From assembly GCF_013184775.1 (NCBI RefSeq), contig NZ_JAATVV010000011.1, forward strand, positions 62,001-126,000: a stretch of DNA of 64,000 nt, given 5' to 3'. Source of the DNA: Martelella sp. HB161492. GTDB taxonomy: Bacteria > Pseudomonadota > Alphaproteobacteria > Rhizobiales > Rhizobiaceae. Made by a program: the position numbers and the translations under genes. Shown piece after piece: positions 52,478-62,284 of this stretch; position 1 is the stretch's first letter; every line of letters starts with the position of its first letter. The notes under the pieces were generated by a model. That model was given only the letters and a program-made list of their open reading frames with translations, was not told where the DNA came from and did no database searches.

Positions 52478-53758
52478 TCAGCCCAGCTTCACATTATCGA
52501 TGCCGACGACGCGGTCATAGAGCACGAACATGAACAGCACCACGACCAGAAGCAGCGTGCCGAGTGCGGCCGCCAGCCCCCAGTTCAGCGAGCTGGAGAT
52601 GTGATAGGCAATGCGGTTTGAAATGAAGATACCCGATGTGCCGCCGACCAGTTCCGGCGTGATGTAGTAGCCGATGGCAAGAATGAAGACGAGCACCGCG
52701 CCGGCGCCGATACCCGGCAGCGATTGCGGGAAATAGATGCGCCAGAACGCCGTCCAGCTGGTGGCGCCAAGGCTGCGGGCCGCGCGCACATAGGTCGGCG
52801 AGATTGTCTTCATCACCGAATAGAGCGGCAGGATCATGAAGGGCAGCAGGATATGCGTCATGGCGATGATGGTGCCGGTGGCATTGTTCATCATCACGAG
52901 CCGGTTGCTGTCCGACACCAGACCCAGCCAGACAAGCAGATCATTGATCACACCCTGCTGCTGCAGCAGCACCTTCCAGGCCGAGGTGCGCACCAAGAGC
53001 GAGGTCCAGAATGGCAGCAGAACCAGGATCATCAGCAGATTGGCGCGTCTGAGCGGCAGATGCGCCAGCAGGAACGAGACAGGATAGCCGAGCACCAGAC
53101 AGGACAGCGTGATGACCAGGCTGAGGATCAGCGTCCGCACGAACAGGAAGAGATAGATCCGCTGATTTTCCGGCTTCATCCTGATGCCGTCCGTCGTCAA
53201 TTCGGCATCAACGGCGTTGAGGAAATAGCCGGCGGTATAGCGTGGTGAATAGAGCTTGAGGATCTTCCAGGTCTCAGGCTCACCCCAGGCCTTGTCCGCC
53301 GCGATGAACTGGTCCTTGTAGTCGCCCTCATCCATTTTCTTGACGGCACGGCCGCTCTTGCGGAACAGGCTCGACATGCCGGACTGCTCGTAGTTCAGCC
53401 GTGAGCCAAGCCGGGTATAGGTCTTCTCCTCGACCGCCACGACCATGTCATCATGAAAGGCCGCGTAAACCGCCTCGTCGGGCAGATCGGTCTTTTGCGG
53501 ATCCCAGGACGAAAGCGCAACAACCGTCTTTGGCAGCGTATCGGCCACAATTCCGTTTTCGACCGAACGGAACAGCATATCGACGATCGGCGCGACGAAG
53601 CCGACCAGAACAAAGGCCAGAAGCGGCGCGATCAACATCAGGTTTCGCAATTTCTCCTGCCGGAGCGCACGTCTCAGAGCCGCCTTCAGCGGCTTGCCAT
53701 CCGTTGTCAGAAGCTGTTCCTGTGCCAAATTGACTTTTCCCCTCAACGCCGCCGCCAT
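52478..53758 (-). CDS. ABC transporter permease (PotB-like) with large periplasmic insertion
   Basis: The 426-residue permease is about 130 residues longer than PotB. After the first membrane helix (LMLIAPLLAFVLVGFVAPIV, about 40-59) comes a hydrophilic segment of about 140 residues, then five helices. The EAA loop AARSLGATSWTAFWRIYFPQ lies near 335-354. Such an insertion is known in a rhizobial subgroup of polyamine-type permeases and would face the periplasm. The ATG at 53758 has a poor Shine-Dalgarno; a TTG about nine codons in has GAGGGG at a better distance and may be the true start. Confidence 0.88.
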   Translation of the reverse strand: MAAALRGKVNLAQEQLLTTDGKPLKAALRRALRQEKLRNLMLIAPLLAFVLVGFVAPIVDMLFRSVENGIVADTLPKTVVALSSWDPQKTDLPDEAVYAAFHDDMVVAVEEKTYTRLGSRLNYEQSGMSSLFRKSGRAVKKMDEGDYKDQFIAADKAWGEPETWKILKLYSPRYTAGYFLNAVDAELTTDGIRMKPENQRIYLFLFVRTLILSLVITLSCLVLGYPVSFLLAHLPLRRANLLMILVLLPFWTSLLVRTSAWKVLLQQQGVINDLLVWLGLVSDSNRLVMMNNATGTIIAMTHILLPFMILPLYSVMKTISPTYVRAARSLGATSWTAFWRIYFPQSLPGIGAGAVLVFILAIGYYITPELVGGTSGIFISNRIAYHISSSLNWGLAAALGTLLLVVVLFMFVLYDRVVGIDNVKLG

Positions 53759-53844
53759 GTCGCCCTGCCCGCAAACAGTATTCCAGCCACGGGCAAGACA
53801 ACATCATCGAACGGTATCTATTTTTATTTAAAATCAATAAGATA

Positions 53845-53869
53845 AATGCGCCGCCTGAAGCGGCGCATT
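53845..53869 (-). terminator. Intercistronic stem-loop after binding-protein gene (attenuator-like)
   Basis: A perfect 10-bp stem AATGCGCCGC/GCGGCGCATT with a 5-nt loop begins 7 nt past the binding-protein stop. On the minus strand an A/T-rich tail follows. Placed before the permease genes, it should lower their expression relative to the binding protein. Confidence 0.7.
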
Positions 53870-53875
53870 CAGAAA

Positions 53876-54958
53876 TTACTGCGTCAGCCAGGCCTGGAAC
53901 TTCTGTTCCACGTCGTCCTGGTTGTCGGCCCACCACTCGATGTTGTTGACGAGATAGTTGCCCATATTGTCCGGGTTGGTCGGCATGTAGGGCTTCATCG
54001 CATCCGTCACCAGCGGCTGCGACGACGCACGGGCCGGACCATAGGCGATGTACTTGGCCTGGTCTGCCAGGCGCTGCGTGTCTGTCGCAAAGTTGATATA
54101 CTGCTTTACGGCAGCCAGCTTCTCATCTGAAAGGCCGGCGGGGACGACCCAGCCGTCATAATCGAACACCTGCCAGTCCCAGAGCATCTTCACGGGCTGC
54201 TTGTCTTCGGCAATCAAGCTGTAGAGACGGCCATTATAGGTCGATCCCATGACGATTTCGCCGTCGGCCAGAAGCTGCGGCGTCTCGGCGCCGGCCGACC
54301 ACCAGATCACGTCACTCTTGATGGTATCGAGCTTCTTCAGCGCCCGATCGATGCCTTCAGGCGTCGACATCACGTCATAAAGATCGTCCTTGGCAACGCC
54401 GTCGCAGATCAGAGCCCATTCAATGTTCTTCTTCGGACGCTTTTCCAGTGCGCGCTTGCCCGGGAAATTCGTGGTGTCGAAGATATCGCAGAGGCTGGTC
54501 GGCTCCTTGCCATTCCATTCGGGAACATTGGTGCGGTAACCGAAGGTGGTGGAGAAAACGATCTGCGGAATGAAGCAGTCATTGATGACGGCATCGCCGA
54601 AATCGACCGTCGCGGTCGTGCCATCCGGAGCAGCCTTGGCCCAATCGTTCAGGTCGATTTCCTGGGCAAGGCCTTCGTCACAGAGACGCTGGCTGTCGGG
54701 ACCTTCAACGTCAACCAGATCCCAGGTGACGTTGCCGGCTTCGCTCATGGCGCGCAGCTTGGCGACGGCCTCGTTGGAGGATTCATCATTGATGATGTTC
54801 ACATCGGGATGTTCGGCCATATAGGGCTGATGATAGGCCTTGTCCTGCGACGCGGAATAGGCCCCGCCCCACGAAACGATGGTCAGGTCCTCGGCCGACG
54901 CGGCACCAGCCAGTGCAATGGTCGCAACCGAGGTCAGAATAGTCCTGCGGAATGTCAT
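53876..54958 (-). CDS. ABC transporter substrate-binding protein (PotD/PotF-like)
   Basis: The 360-residue periplasmic binding protein has a signal peptide with an Arg-Arg pair (MTFRRTILTSVATIALAGA, cleavage after ASA at about residue 21, before EDLTIVSWGG). The start at 54958 has AAGGGG about 7 nt upstream. The mature part shows the PotD-like pattern, with DLVDVEGPDSQRLCDEGL and YGWVVPAG-like DGWVVPAGLSDEK. The aromatic and acidic residues that hold polyamine ammonium groups cannot be fixed by eye. The operon order ATPase-binding protein-PotB-PotC matches polyamine importers. Confidence 0.92.
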   Translation of the reverse strand: MTFRRTILTSVATIALAGAASAEDLTIVSWGGAYSASQDKAYHQPYMAEHPDVNIINDESSNEAVAKLRAMSEAGNVTWDLVDVEGPDSQRLCDEGLAQEIDLNDWAKAAPDGTTATVDFGDAVINDCFIPQIVFSTTFGYRTNVPEWNGKEPTSLCDIFDTTNFPGKRALEKRPKKNIEWALICDGVAKDDLYDVMSTPEGIDRALKKLDTIKSDVIWWSAGAETPQLLADGEIVMGSTYNGRLYSLIAEDKQPVKMLWDWQVFDYDGWVVPAGLSDEKLAAVKQYINFATDTQRLADQAKYIAYGPARASSQPLVTDAMKPYMPTNPDNMGNYLVNNIEWWADNQDDVEQKFQAWLTQ

Positions 54959-55034
54959 TTCAAGTTCCCCTTCGTTGATGGAAAGTTCTGGCTGCACAGG
55001 CGCAGCCTGTCCCGGCCCCCGAGGGGCCAGGAAT

Positions 55035-56129
55035 TTATGCGGCGTAGTCGAGCGCCTTGCAGTCGCGCGCGGCAAATCCGACTATCTGCATATCCCCGAC
55101 GGCGAGCGTCCGGCGCTCACCCCGATTTCTGACCTTGACGACAAATTCGTCATTGCCGCACACATTCATGCGCACGCGAATATGGTCACCGAGATAGATG
55201 AGTTCCTCGATCCGGCCGGTAATCTTGTTTTCGGCGCTTTCTTCCGGCACCAGCTCCACGCGTTCCGGGCGCAGCGAAATCGTCGTCCGGTCGCCCACCT
55301 TTGCGACATTGACGCGATCGGCAATCAGGATTGTGCCATCCTCAAGCTCGACGGAACATTCCGTCCCGCGCACCTCTTTTACCGTTCCGTTCAGCTTGTT
55401 GTTCTCACCGATGAACTGGGCAACGAAGGAATTGCGCGGTGCTTCATAAAGCAGATCCGGCGCCGACAGCTGCTGGATAACGCCATCATTGAACACGGCT
55501 ACCCGGTCCGACATGGTCAGCGCCTCGGTCTGATCATGGGTCACATAGACGAAGGTGACGCCAAGATTATCGTGGATGTGCTTGATTTCATACTGCATCT
55601 GCTCGCGCAGCTGCTTGTCCAGCGCCCCGAGCGGTTCGTCCATCAGCACAAGCTCAGGATCGAAAACCAGGGCACGCGCAACAGCGACACGCTGCTGCTG
55701 ACCGCCGGAAAGCTGTGCCGGACGACGGCTGCCAAAGCGATCAAGCTGCACCATTTCCAGGGCCCGCTTGACCTTTTCTTCCTGCTCGGCCTTGCCGACC
55801 TTGCGCAATTGCAGCGGAAAGGCCAGATTTTCGGCCACGCTCATATGCGGAAAAAGGGCATAGTTCTGAAACACCATGCCAATACCGCGCTTGTGCGGCG
55901 GCACATTATTGATCGGCTTGCTGTTCAGATAGATCTCGCCGGATGTCGCCGGCTCAAAACCCGCCAGCATCATCAGGCAGGTTGTCTTGCCCGAACCCGA
56001 AGGACCGAGCATGGTCAGGAACTCCCCGGGGGGAATATCCAGATTGAGCTTTTTTACGACGAGCGTCTCGCCGTCATAACTTTTCTGTACGCTATCATAT
56101 TTAACCGCTGCGCCCCGGTTTTCAGCCAT
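55035..56129 (-). CDS. ABC transporter ATP-binding protein (PotA-like)
   Basis: The 364-residue ATPase has Walker A GPSGSGKTT (about 42-50), Q-loop FQNYALFPHM, signature LSGGQQQRVAVARAL, Walker B LVLMDEPLGALD and switch THDQTEA. The C-terminal TOBE domain (about 280-355) contains LRPERVELVPEE. It heads the importer operon and lies 76 bp upstream of the binding-protein gene. The ATG at 56129 has GGGGAAGA immediately upstream. Confidence 0.93.
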   Translation of the reverse strand: MAENRGAAVKYDSVQKSYDGETLVVKKLNLDIPPGEFLTMLGPSGSGKTTCLMMLAGFEPATSGEIYLNSKPINNVPPHKRGIGMVFQNYALFPHMSVAENLAFPLQLRKVGKAEQEEKVKRALEMVQLDRFGSRRPAQLSGGQQQRVAVARALVFDPELVLMDEPLGALDKQLREQMQYEIKHIHDNLGVTFVYVTHDQTEALTMSDRVAVFNDGVIQQLSAPDLLYEAPRNSFVAQFIGENNKLNGTVKEVRGTECSVELEDGTILIADRVNVAKVGDRTTISLRPERVELVPEESAENKITGRIEELIYLGDHIRVRMNVCGNDEFVVKVRNRGERRTLAVGDMQIVGFAARDCKALDYAA

Positions 56130-56657
56130 GTCTTCCCCGTTATTTTTGGTTTGTGACGACGCGTCGCTGTCTTAACTCTTCAGTCGTTTCCCTTCAGACG
56201 ATATTGCTCGAATACAACCGATTTCGCCGATTTCGTGCGTTCTGCGAGCAACAAATCAGGATTCGTTCCAAATTCAAAGGCTCAATTCGAAAAAAGATCG
56301 AAATTTAATCACATTTCCACATTGACTATTCAGCGAGCATAATACCACTACAGGCAGCGGTTCAAGCTCTTATCCGACCTTGGATAGACATCACAGTTCC
56401 ATGACAGGGCCAGCTTTCGGATGGTGCAGCCAAGTAAACGGGCCTGAGCGCCAATTAGCGACACGCCGGTCACTGATTGCGCCAAAGCTTAAGCAGTTTG
56501 ACTTATATGATGAAATGCGCCGCAAGCTGACGACAATCAAGGGATGCGACCCTATCGCCTCAACCAACAGGACGCTGCAATCGCTTCGGCGAAACGCCGT
56601 TTGGTTCGCTCGCAGGATGAATCCAGGCAAACGGCATCCACTCAAGGGAAAACAGGT
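56130..56657. other. Intergenic region without a supported gene
   Basis: About 530 bp separate the PotA-like gene from the YbaK-like gene. The left half (about 56160-56400) is comparatively AT-rich and should hold the promoter of the polyamine importer on the minus strand. A plus-strand ORF at 56380-56667 and a minus-strand ORF at 56391-56645 have neither a Shine-Dalgarno nor recognisable features. I see no RNA gene, repeat or insertion-sequence end. Confidence 0.6.
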
Positions 56658-57149
56658 TCAGCCCTGAAAGACACTCAGACGGCGGGCGGCGACTGCTGCG
56701 GCCAGCGCCTCCGGCGCGACCGAAAAAATACTGTCCGGCCGGCCAGCGGCGCACCAGACGATATCGTGGACGAAAAGCTGCTCATCGATATAGACGGGCA
56801 ATGGCGCGAGATGGCCGATTGGTGCAACCCCGCCGATGGCAAAGCCTGTCTCGGCTCTGACCCGCTTGGCATCCGCGCGATCGAGTGACAGACCATGAAC
56901 AGCCTGAAGATGGGAGAGATCCGCATTATGCGCACCCGACACCAGGATCAGCACCAGTTCACCGGTATTCTTGTCAGCAAAAATCAGCGACTTGACGATC
57001 TGGCTGACAGCACAGCCGGCAGCGTTGGCTGCGTCTTGCGCCGTTCGCGTGGACTGTTCCATGGTGAGAATGGCGATATCAAGCCCCTTCTCCGCCGCCT
57101 CGTCACGAACACGATCGATGCTCGCGCGCTTTCCGCCAGTCTCGCTCAT
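56658..57149 (-). CDS. YbaK/EbsC-family aminoacyl-tRNA deacylase-like protein
   Basis: The 163-residue protein belongs to the YbaK/ProX superfamily of trans-editing deacylases that clear misacylated tRNAs. Conserved points are AAGCAVSQIVKSLIFAD (about 44-60, with the catalytic-region Lys) and FAIGGVAPIGHLAPLPVYID (about 102-121, the GGxxP-type substrate loop). Which aminoacyl-tRNA is edited cannot be told. Its start overlaps the stop of the MBL-fold gene by 4 bp (ATG at 57149, stop at 57146), the end of a tatD-MBL-ybaK chain. Confidence 0.9.
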   Translation of the reverse strand: MSETGGKRASIDRVRDEAAEKGLDIAILTMEQSTRTAQDAANAAGCAVSQIVKSLIFADKNTGELVLILVSGAHNADLSHLQAVHGLSLDRADAKRVRAETGFAIGGVAPIGHLAPLPVYIDEQLFVHDIVWCAAGRPDSIFSVAPEALAAAVAARRLSVFQG

Positions 57150-57973
57150 AATTGCCCTTCCCCCAGCGCGTACTCGATCACCATCTGGTCATAGGCAGGC
57201 TCGACATTGGACGGCGTTTCGGCCTGAACCGTCGCATAATCGAGCGGAATATGCATGTGAGTCAGCACCGCGCGTCTTGCGCCGAAATAGGTGATCCAGC
57301 CAAGCGCCTGCTCCAGCGACAAATGGCTGGGATGACGCCGATATTGCAGCGCATCGATAATGATGAGGTCAAGTCCCGCAAGCCGATCGATGGCATCTTC
57401 GGGAAAATCACTGACATCCGTGCAATAGGCAACATCACCAAGCCGATAGCCGAGCGAAATAATATCGCCATGCTGCTGGCGATGCGCGAAAAAGCGCATC
57501 GAGCCGCCAGCGCCGTCGATCACGATCGGCTGGTCGATGTCCTCGATAATATGAGGATCGGCGATCGGCGGATATTCGCTGCCTTCCGGTGTCTGCAGAC
57601 AATAGCCAAAGCCGGCAACGATACGCTCCATCGTCACCGGTTCCGCATAGATCGGGATCCGGTGATGCTGGGAGTGAAAATAGCCGCGAATATCATCAAT
57701 GCCGTGAATATGATCGGCGTGCCCATGGGTATAGAGCACCGCATCGATCGCCGCCACGCCGGCGCGGATCATCTGCTCCCGAAAGTCCGGTCCGGTATCA
57801 ACCACCACCGTTGTCGTGCCGCCATCCGGGCCGATCTGCTCGATCAGAAGCGCAGCGCGGGTGCGCCGGTTCTTCGGGTTCTGCGGATCGCAATCGCCCC
57901 AGTCACCGGTAATGCGCGGCACGCCCGGTGAAGAGGAACAGCCCAGAATGGTGAAGCGGCGCCGATATCCCAC
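57146..57973 (-). CDS. MBL-fold metallo-hydrolase (PhnP-like phosphodiesterase family)
   Basis: The 275-residue protein has the metallo-beta-lactamase motif HGHADHIHG (about 83-91, His-x-His-x-Asp-His). It starts FTILGCSSSPGVPR and has an early conserved DTGPDFREQMI and a late LTHMHIPLDY that complete the dinuclear metal site. This layout matches PhnP-type cyclic phosphodiesterases and a rhizobial group always found after tatD. No C-P lyase genes are near, so phosphonate metabolism is not implied. It lies 3 bp after tatD on the same strand. Confidence 0.9.
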   Translation of the reverse strand: MGYRRRFTILGCSSSPGVPRITGDWGDCDPQNPKNRRTRAALLIEQIGPDGGTTTVVVDTGPDFREQMIRAGVAAIDAVLYTHGHADHIHGIDDIRGYFHSQHHRIPIYAEPVTMERIVAGFGYCLQTPEGSEYPPIADPHIIEDIDQPIVIDGAGGSMRFFAHRQQHGDIISLGYRLGDVAYCTDVSDFPEDAIDRLAGLDLIIIDALQYRRHPSHLSLEQALGWITYFGARRAVLTHMHIPLDYATVQAETPSNVEPAYDQMVIEYALGEGQL

Positions 57974-57976
57974 GGA

Positions 57977-58759
57977 TCAGACCCGCGTCATCTTCGAAAA
58001 GCAGCGGAAGGCATTTTCGGTGGTGACGGCGGCGATAGCCGCCGCATCGAGCCCCTTGACCTCGCCCAGAACGCGGGCAGTGTTGACCACATAGGAGGGC
58101 TCGTTGCGCTTGCCGCGATAGGGCGTCGGCGCCAGATAGGGCGCATCGGTCTCGACCAGTAGCCGGTCGAGCGGAATATCAGCGGCAATATCGCGAATGT
58201 CCTGCGAATTGCGGAAGGTCAGGATCCCGGAAAAGGAAACATAGCCGCCAAGCGCGATACCGGTCTCGGCAAGAGCGCGACCGGCAGAAAAACAATGCAG
58301 AATGAAGGGAAAGGCCCCGTTCGTTTCTGTCTCTTCCGTCAGGATTGCTGCCATATCCGCATCCGCATCGCGGCTATGGATCACCAGCGGCAGGCCGGTC
58401 TGGCGGGCAGCCTCGATATGACGGTGAAGGCCGATCTTCTGTGCTTCGGCCTTGTCGGCATCATAGTGATAATCCAGCCCCGCCTCGCCGATGGCAACCA
58501 CTTTGGGATGCCCGGCGAGGCGGATCAGGTCTGCCGCATCAACATCGAGTTCCTCATCGGCATTGCTCGGATGCGTACCGACGGAACAAAATACACTTTC
58601 ATATTTCTCAGCAATCTCAATTATTTGCGGAAATTTCTTTACGCGTGTTGAGATCGTCACCATCTGCCTGACACCCGCGGCATGCGCGCGCGCAACCAGC
58701 GCATCACGCTCCTCGGCAAAATCGGGAAAATCCAGATGGCAATGACTGTCAATCAACAT
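57977..58759 (-). CDS. TatD-family metal-dependent hydrolase (DNase-like)
   Basis: The 260-residue TIM-barrel hydrolase has the HxH metal motif in MLIDSHCHLDFPDF, the Glu ligand in AIGEAGLDYHY, then VIHSRDADAD, ILHCFSAGRALAE and the Asp in LLVETDAPYLAP. Family members include 3'-5' DNases and D-aminoacyl-tRNA deacylases. I use ATG 58759, which gives the usual N-terminus; ATG 58771, inside metG, is possible. It begins immediately next to the metG stop, consistent with coupled translation. Confidence 0.92.
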   Translation of the reverse strand: MLIDSHCHLDFPDFAEERDALVARAHAAGVRQMVTISTRVKKFPQIIEIAEKYESVFCSVGTHPSNADEELDVDAADLIRLAGHPKVVAIGEAGLDYHYDADKAEAQKIGLHRHIEAARQTGLPLVIHSRDADADMAAILTEETETNGAFPFILHCFSAGRALAETGIALGGYVSFSGILTFRNSQDIRDIAADIPLDRLLVETDAPYLAPTPYRGKRNEPSYVVNTARVLGEVKGLDAAAIAAVTTENAFRCFSKMTRV

Positions 58760-58760
58760 T

Positions 58761-60311
58761 TCAGGCTTCATCCTCAGGAGCAACATAGCGCGGGAAAACC
58801 GGCGTGGGCTTTTCCAGCGGCGTGCCGGGTTTCAGGCGGCCAGCCTCTCCCAGATGGGCAAAGTCGCGCGCATCGGCAGGTGCGGCAACGAGATCCAGCA
58901 GCTTCGCCGACGAGTCGGGCATATAGGGCTGCAGCAGGATCGCCACCTGACGCACGACTTCCGCAGTGACATAGAGCACGGTCGCCATACGATCGGGATC
59001 GGTCTTGCGCAGCGCCCAGGGCTCCTGACCGGCGAAATAGCGGTCGCCTTCGGAGACGACGGCGATGATGGCAGCAGTGGCCTTGTGAATGGCCTGCGCA
59101 TTCATTTCCGCACGCACCGTCTCGATGACACCGTCGGCCATGGCCAGCATGGCCTTGTCCTCATCGGTGAACGGCCCCGGCGCGGGCACCTGACCATCGC
59201 AGTTCTTGACGATCATCGACAGCGAGCGGCTGGCAAGATTGCCGATGCCATTGGCGAGATCGGCATTGATGCGATTGCCGATCCCCTCGTCGCTATAGGA
59301 GCCATCCTGGCCAAAAGAAACCTCGCGCAGGAAGAAGTAGCGGATCGGATCCAGACCGAAATGCGAGACGAGATTGAACGGGTCAACGACGTTGCCGACC
59401 GACTTCGACATCTTCTCGCCCTTGTTGAGCAGGAAGCCATGGGCGTAAACGCGCTTCGGCAGCGCCACACCGGCCGACATCAGGAAGGCCGGCCAGTAGA
59501 CCGTGTGGAAGCGGATGATATCCTTGCCAATGATGTGCATGGCCGGCCAGTAATCCCACAGATCACCGGTTTGATCGGGATATCCGAGCGCGGTGATGTA
59601 GTTGGTCAGCGCATCGACCCAGACATACATCACATGTTTGTCGTCGCCCGGAACCTTGACACCCCAGTCGAAGGTCGTCCGCGAGATCGAGAGATCCTTG
59701 AGCCCTGACTTTACGAAGGAGATCACCTCATTGCGGCGCTCCGCCGGGCCGATGAAATCAGGGTGCGTCTCGTAATATTCCAGCAACCTGTCGCCATAGG
59801 CGGAAAGCCGGAAGAAATAGCTCTCTTCCTCGACCCATTCGACCGGCGACCCCAGCGGCTCGCGGCGAACGCCATCGTCGCCGAGCGTTGTCTCGCCTTC
59901 ATCGAAATAGGCTTCCTGACGCACGGAATACCAGCCGCCATATTTGCCGAGATAGATATCGCCATTCGCCTGCATCTTTTGCCACAGCGCCTGAACGGCA
60001 ATGCGATGACGGTCCTCGGTCGTGCGAATAAAGTCATCATTGGAGCAGTTGAGAAACTTGAGGAGATTGCGAAACACCGCCGAGTTGCGATCGGCAAGCT
60101 CGATCGGCGCAATCCCTTCCTTTTCCGCCGTCTGCTGCATCTTCTGGCCATGCTCGTCCGTGCCGGAGAGAAGCCGTACATCAAGACCGTCAAGGCGACT
60201 AAAGCGTGCCAGTGCATCCGTTGCGATCATGGTATAGGCATGACCGATATGGGGCGTGCCATTGGGGTAGAAGATCGGCGTCGTAATGTAATAAGGCTTC
60301 TTGTCGGTCAT
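58761..60311 (-). CDS. metG: Methionyl-tRNA synthetase
   Basis: The 516-residue class I synthetase charges tRNA-Met. The HIGH motif is [14 protein letters not shown] near residues 21-34, and KMSKS appears as [13 protein letters not shown] (about 298-310). An anticodon-binding alpha-helical domain follows. This is the short form without a C-terminal tRNA-binding EMAP-like domain, and no CxxC zinc knuckle pair is visible, as typical of alphaproteobacterial MetG. The ATG at 60311 begins [13 protein letters not shown]; the Shine-Dalgarno is weak. It is flanked by holB upstream (189 bp) and tatD downstream. Confidence 0.97.
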   Translation of the reverse strand: MTDKKPYYITTPIFYPNGTPHIGHAYTMIATDALARFSRLDGLDVRLLSGTDEHGQKMQQTAEKEGIAPIELADRNSAVFRNLLKFLNCSNDDFIRTTEDRHRIAVQALWQKMQANGDIYLGKYGGWYSVRQEAYFDEGETTLGDDGVRREPLGSPVEWVEEESYFFRLSAYGDRLLEYYETHPDFIGPAERRNEVISFVKSGLKDLSISRTTFDWGVKVPGDDKHVMYVWVDALTNYITALGYPDQTGDLWDYWPAMHIIGKDIIRFHTVYWPAFLMSAGVALPKRVYAHGFLLNKGEKMSKSVGNVVDPFNLVSHFGLDPIRYFFLREVSFGQDGSYSDEGIGNRINADLANGIGNLASRSLSMIVKNCDGQVPAPGPFTDEDKAMLAMADGVIETVRAEMNAQAIHKATAAIIAVVSEGDRYFAGQEPWALRKTDPDRMATVLYVTAEVVRQVAILLQPYMPDSSAKLLDLVAAPADARDFAHLGEAGRLKPGTPLEKPTPVFPRYVAPEDEA

Positions 60312-60500
60312 TCCCGCGGTTCCGATGCGCAAAGCCCGTGTTGTCCGCAAGCGATGCAGCGCGCGGGATCTTCGGGCGATTGGTGTTTCATCCCGGCCGG
60401 TGTCCGGAGCGGACGGCCGTTTTATCTCGAGCGGTCTTAACCCCAGACCACGGCGGCTTCAAGTCCAACCATGCCGCAAAACAGCATTCAAGGGGCGGTG

Positions 60501-61526
60501 TCAGCCAAGATCACGGATCGCGCCGACGAGATCAATCATCAGCTGCTTCTGATCGAGGTTAAAGGCGCGCGCCTGACGGATCTCTGCCGTTGCATCGACG
60601 GAGAAACGGGCAATCGCCTCGGCCCGTTCCAGCTTGCCCTCAAACGCGGCTTCACGCGCCTTGGCCTGCAGATCCTCCTCGAGATAGGAGAGGAAAAAAT
60701 CGGCAATCGCCTCGTTCTCGCGCTTGGAAAGCGTGTCAGCCAGCCGGTGTGTCATCAGCCGCGCTGCGCCATCACCGCCCGTCAGTGCCTCGTGATAGCC
60801 GGCGATGATATCGCGTCCGCCATAATTGATCAGCTTCAGTGCCTGACCAACGCTGCCGGCCGAAAGCATGGCGATCTCGTCACGCTCGTCTGCCGGAACG
60901 CTAATCCCGAGATTGGCCAGCGCCGCCATCAGATCATCGGTTGCAAGCGGGCGGAGCCGTAGCGGAAGACAGCGGGACCGGATGGTTGGAAGCAGCCGCC
61001 CAGGCGCATGAGACAGCAACATAAACAATGCGTTACGTGGCGGTTCTTCAAGTATCTTCAAAATCGCATTGGCGGCATTTCGGTTCAGATCATCGGCGGC
61101 ATCGACAATGACGATACGCCAGTTGCCCGTGCCGGAAGTCTGCGCGAAGAAGTGCCCTGCCCGACGCACCTCATCCACGGTGATCGCCGATTTCACCTTG
61201 CCGGTCTTGGCATCGACAGGCCGGCGTAAATGCAGCAGATCATGCGACGCGCCAGAGATAATCTGCCGTGTCACCGGCGATGCAGGATCAGGGTCGGCAA
61301 GCGTCAGCGGAGCTTCGGCTGCCACCCGATGATGCAGAATGTGGTTGGCAAAGCGAAAGGCAAGGCTGGCCTTCCCGATCCCCTCGGGCCCCTCAATCAG
61401 GATGGCGTGATGGTTCTTGCCACTCCGATAGGCTTCCGCCAGATAGGATTCGGCTGCCTTGTGTCCGAAAAGCCTGGTATTTTCGGCCGGCGCAACCGCA
61501 CCGTCGAGCACGTCTCCCTCAGCCAT
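60501..61526 (-). CDS. holB: DNA polymerase III delta-prime subunit (clamp loader)
   Basis: The 341-residue protein is part of the clamp loader that places the beta clamp on primed DNA. The AAA+ domain has a P-loop [14 protein letters not shown] (about 49-62) and the SRC sensor region [14 protein letters not shown]. The start at 61526 is chosen because ATG GCT GA overlaps the tmk stop; an upstream in-frame extension would overlap tmk by over 100 bp. The order tmk-holB is conserved across Rhizobiales. Confidence 0.95.
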   Translation of the reverse strand: MAEGDVLDGAVAPAENTRLFGHKAAESYLAEAYRSGKNHHAILIEGPEGIGKASLAFRFANHILHHRVAAEAPLTLADPDPASPVTRQIISGASHDLLHLRRPVDAKTGKVKSAITVDEVRRAGHFFAQTSGTGNWRIVIVDAADDLNRNAANAILKILEEPPRNALFMLLSHAPGRLLPTIRSRCLPLRLRPLATDDLMAALANLGISVPADERDEIAMLSAGSVGQALKLINYGGRDIIAGYHEALTGGDGAARLMTHRLADTLSKRENEAIADFFLSYLEEDLQAKAREAAFEGKLERAEAIARFSVDATAEIRQARAFNLDQKQLMIDLVGAIRDLG

Positions 61527-62163
61527 GCCTGACCTCGCCGAGCAAGGGTTCGACGGCCCGCCAGATGGCCGCCGCCACCTGATCCGCCCCGCCCGCAGCA
61601 TCGATGACGACGCAGCGTTCCGGCTCGGTGGCAGCAATCATCAGATAGGCCTGCCGCCGCGCTTCATGCACCGCCACATCTTCCTTTTCAAAGCGGTCGG
61701 CCGCACCGCCAGCGCGGGTCTGGGCTCGCGAAAGGCCCGTCGCAGCATCGAGGTCCAGAATCAACGTGCAGTCCGGCTGAACATGATCAATGGCGATGCG
61801 CTCAATATTGGCAACGAATGCAGGCTCCAGACCGCCCGTCGCGCCCTGATAGACGCGGGACGAATCCATGAAACGGTCGCAGAGAACCATGGCGCCGCGC
61901 TCAAGCCCCGGACGAATGACCTCTTCAACGTGATCATTGCGCGCTGCGGCGAACAGCATCACCTCCATCGCCACGCCAAAGGGTTCGGCCGCACCGGACA
62001 GCAGCACATGGCGCACCGCCTCACCGCCATCAGAGCCGCCTGGCTCACGGGTCACGACGACATCGTGCCCCAAAGTGACGAGCCGATCCCGCAAAAGACG
62101 GATCTGAGTCGACTTGCCAACCCCCTCGCCGCCTTCGAATGTGATGAACAATCCGCGCTTCAA
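61519..62163 (-). CDS. tmk: Thymidylate kinase
   Basis: The 214-residue kinase phosphorylates dTMP to dTDP for DNA synthesis. The P-loop [16 protein letters not shown] (about 9-24), the DR motif in [14 protein letters not shown] (about 93-106) and [15 protein letters not shown] with the lid region are all visible. Length is normal. It overlaps holB by 8 bp. In many relatives a D-Ala-D-Ala carboxypeptidase gene lies between rlpA and tmk; here that gene is absent and only 121 bp separate them. Confidence 0.97.
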   Translation of the reverse strand: MKRGLFITFEGGEGVGKSTQIRLLRDRLVTLGHDVVVTREPGGSDGGEAVRHVLLSGAAEPFGVAMEVMLFAAARNDHVEEVIRPGLERGAMVLCDRFMDSSRVYQGATGGLEPAFVANIERIAIDHVQPDCTLILDLDAATGLSRAQTRAGGAADRFEKEDVAVHEARRQAYLMIAATEPERCVVIDAAGGADQVAAAIWRAVEPLLGEVRHG

Positions 62164-62284
62164 TGAAACCTCTCAGCCAAAACCTGTCCGAGCTTTAGAG
62201 CAAATACCGGTTTTGCAAAAGGCCAGCAGCCAAAATCACCCGCGCAATTGGAACCAGGCCCCTCAAGCGCGGCGCGAAACTCAG

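Noticed and set aside
54879-56156. A 425-codon open frame on the plus strand
   Set aside because: It is antisense to the PotA-like ATPase gene, whose motifs are complete on the minus strand.
56380-56667. Short open frames on both strands in the gap between the PotA-like and YbaK-like genes
   Set aside because: There is no Shine-Dalgarno, no family resemblance, and the two frames overlap each other; neither can be supported.
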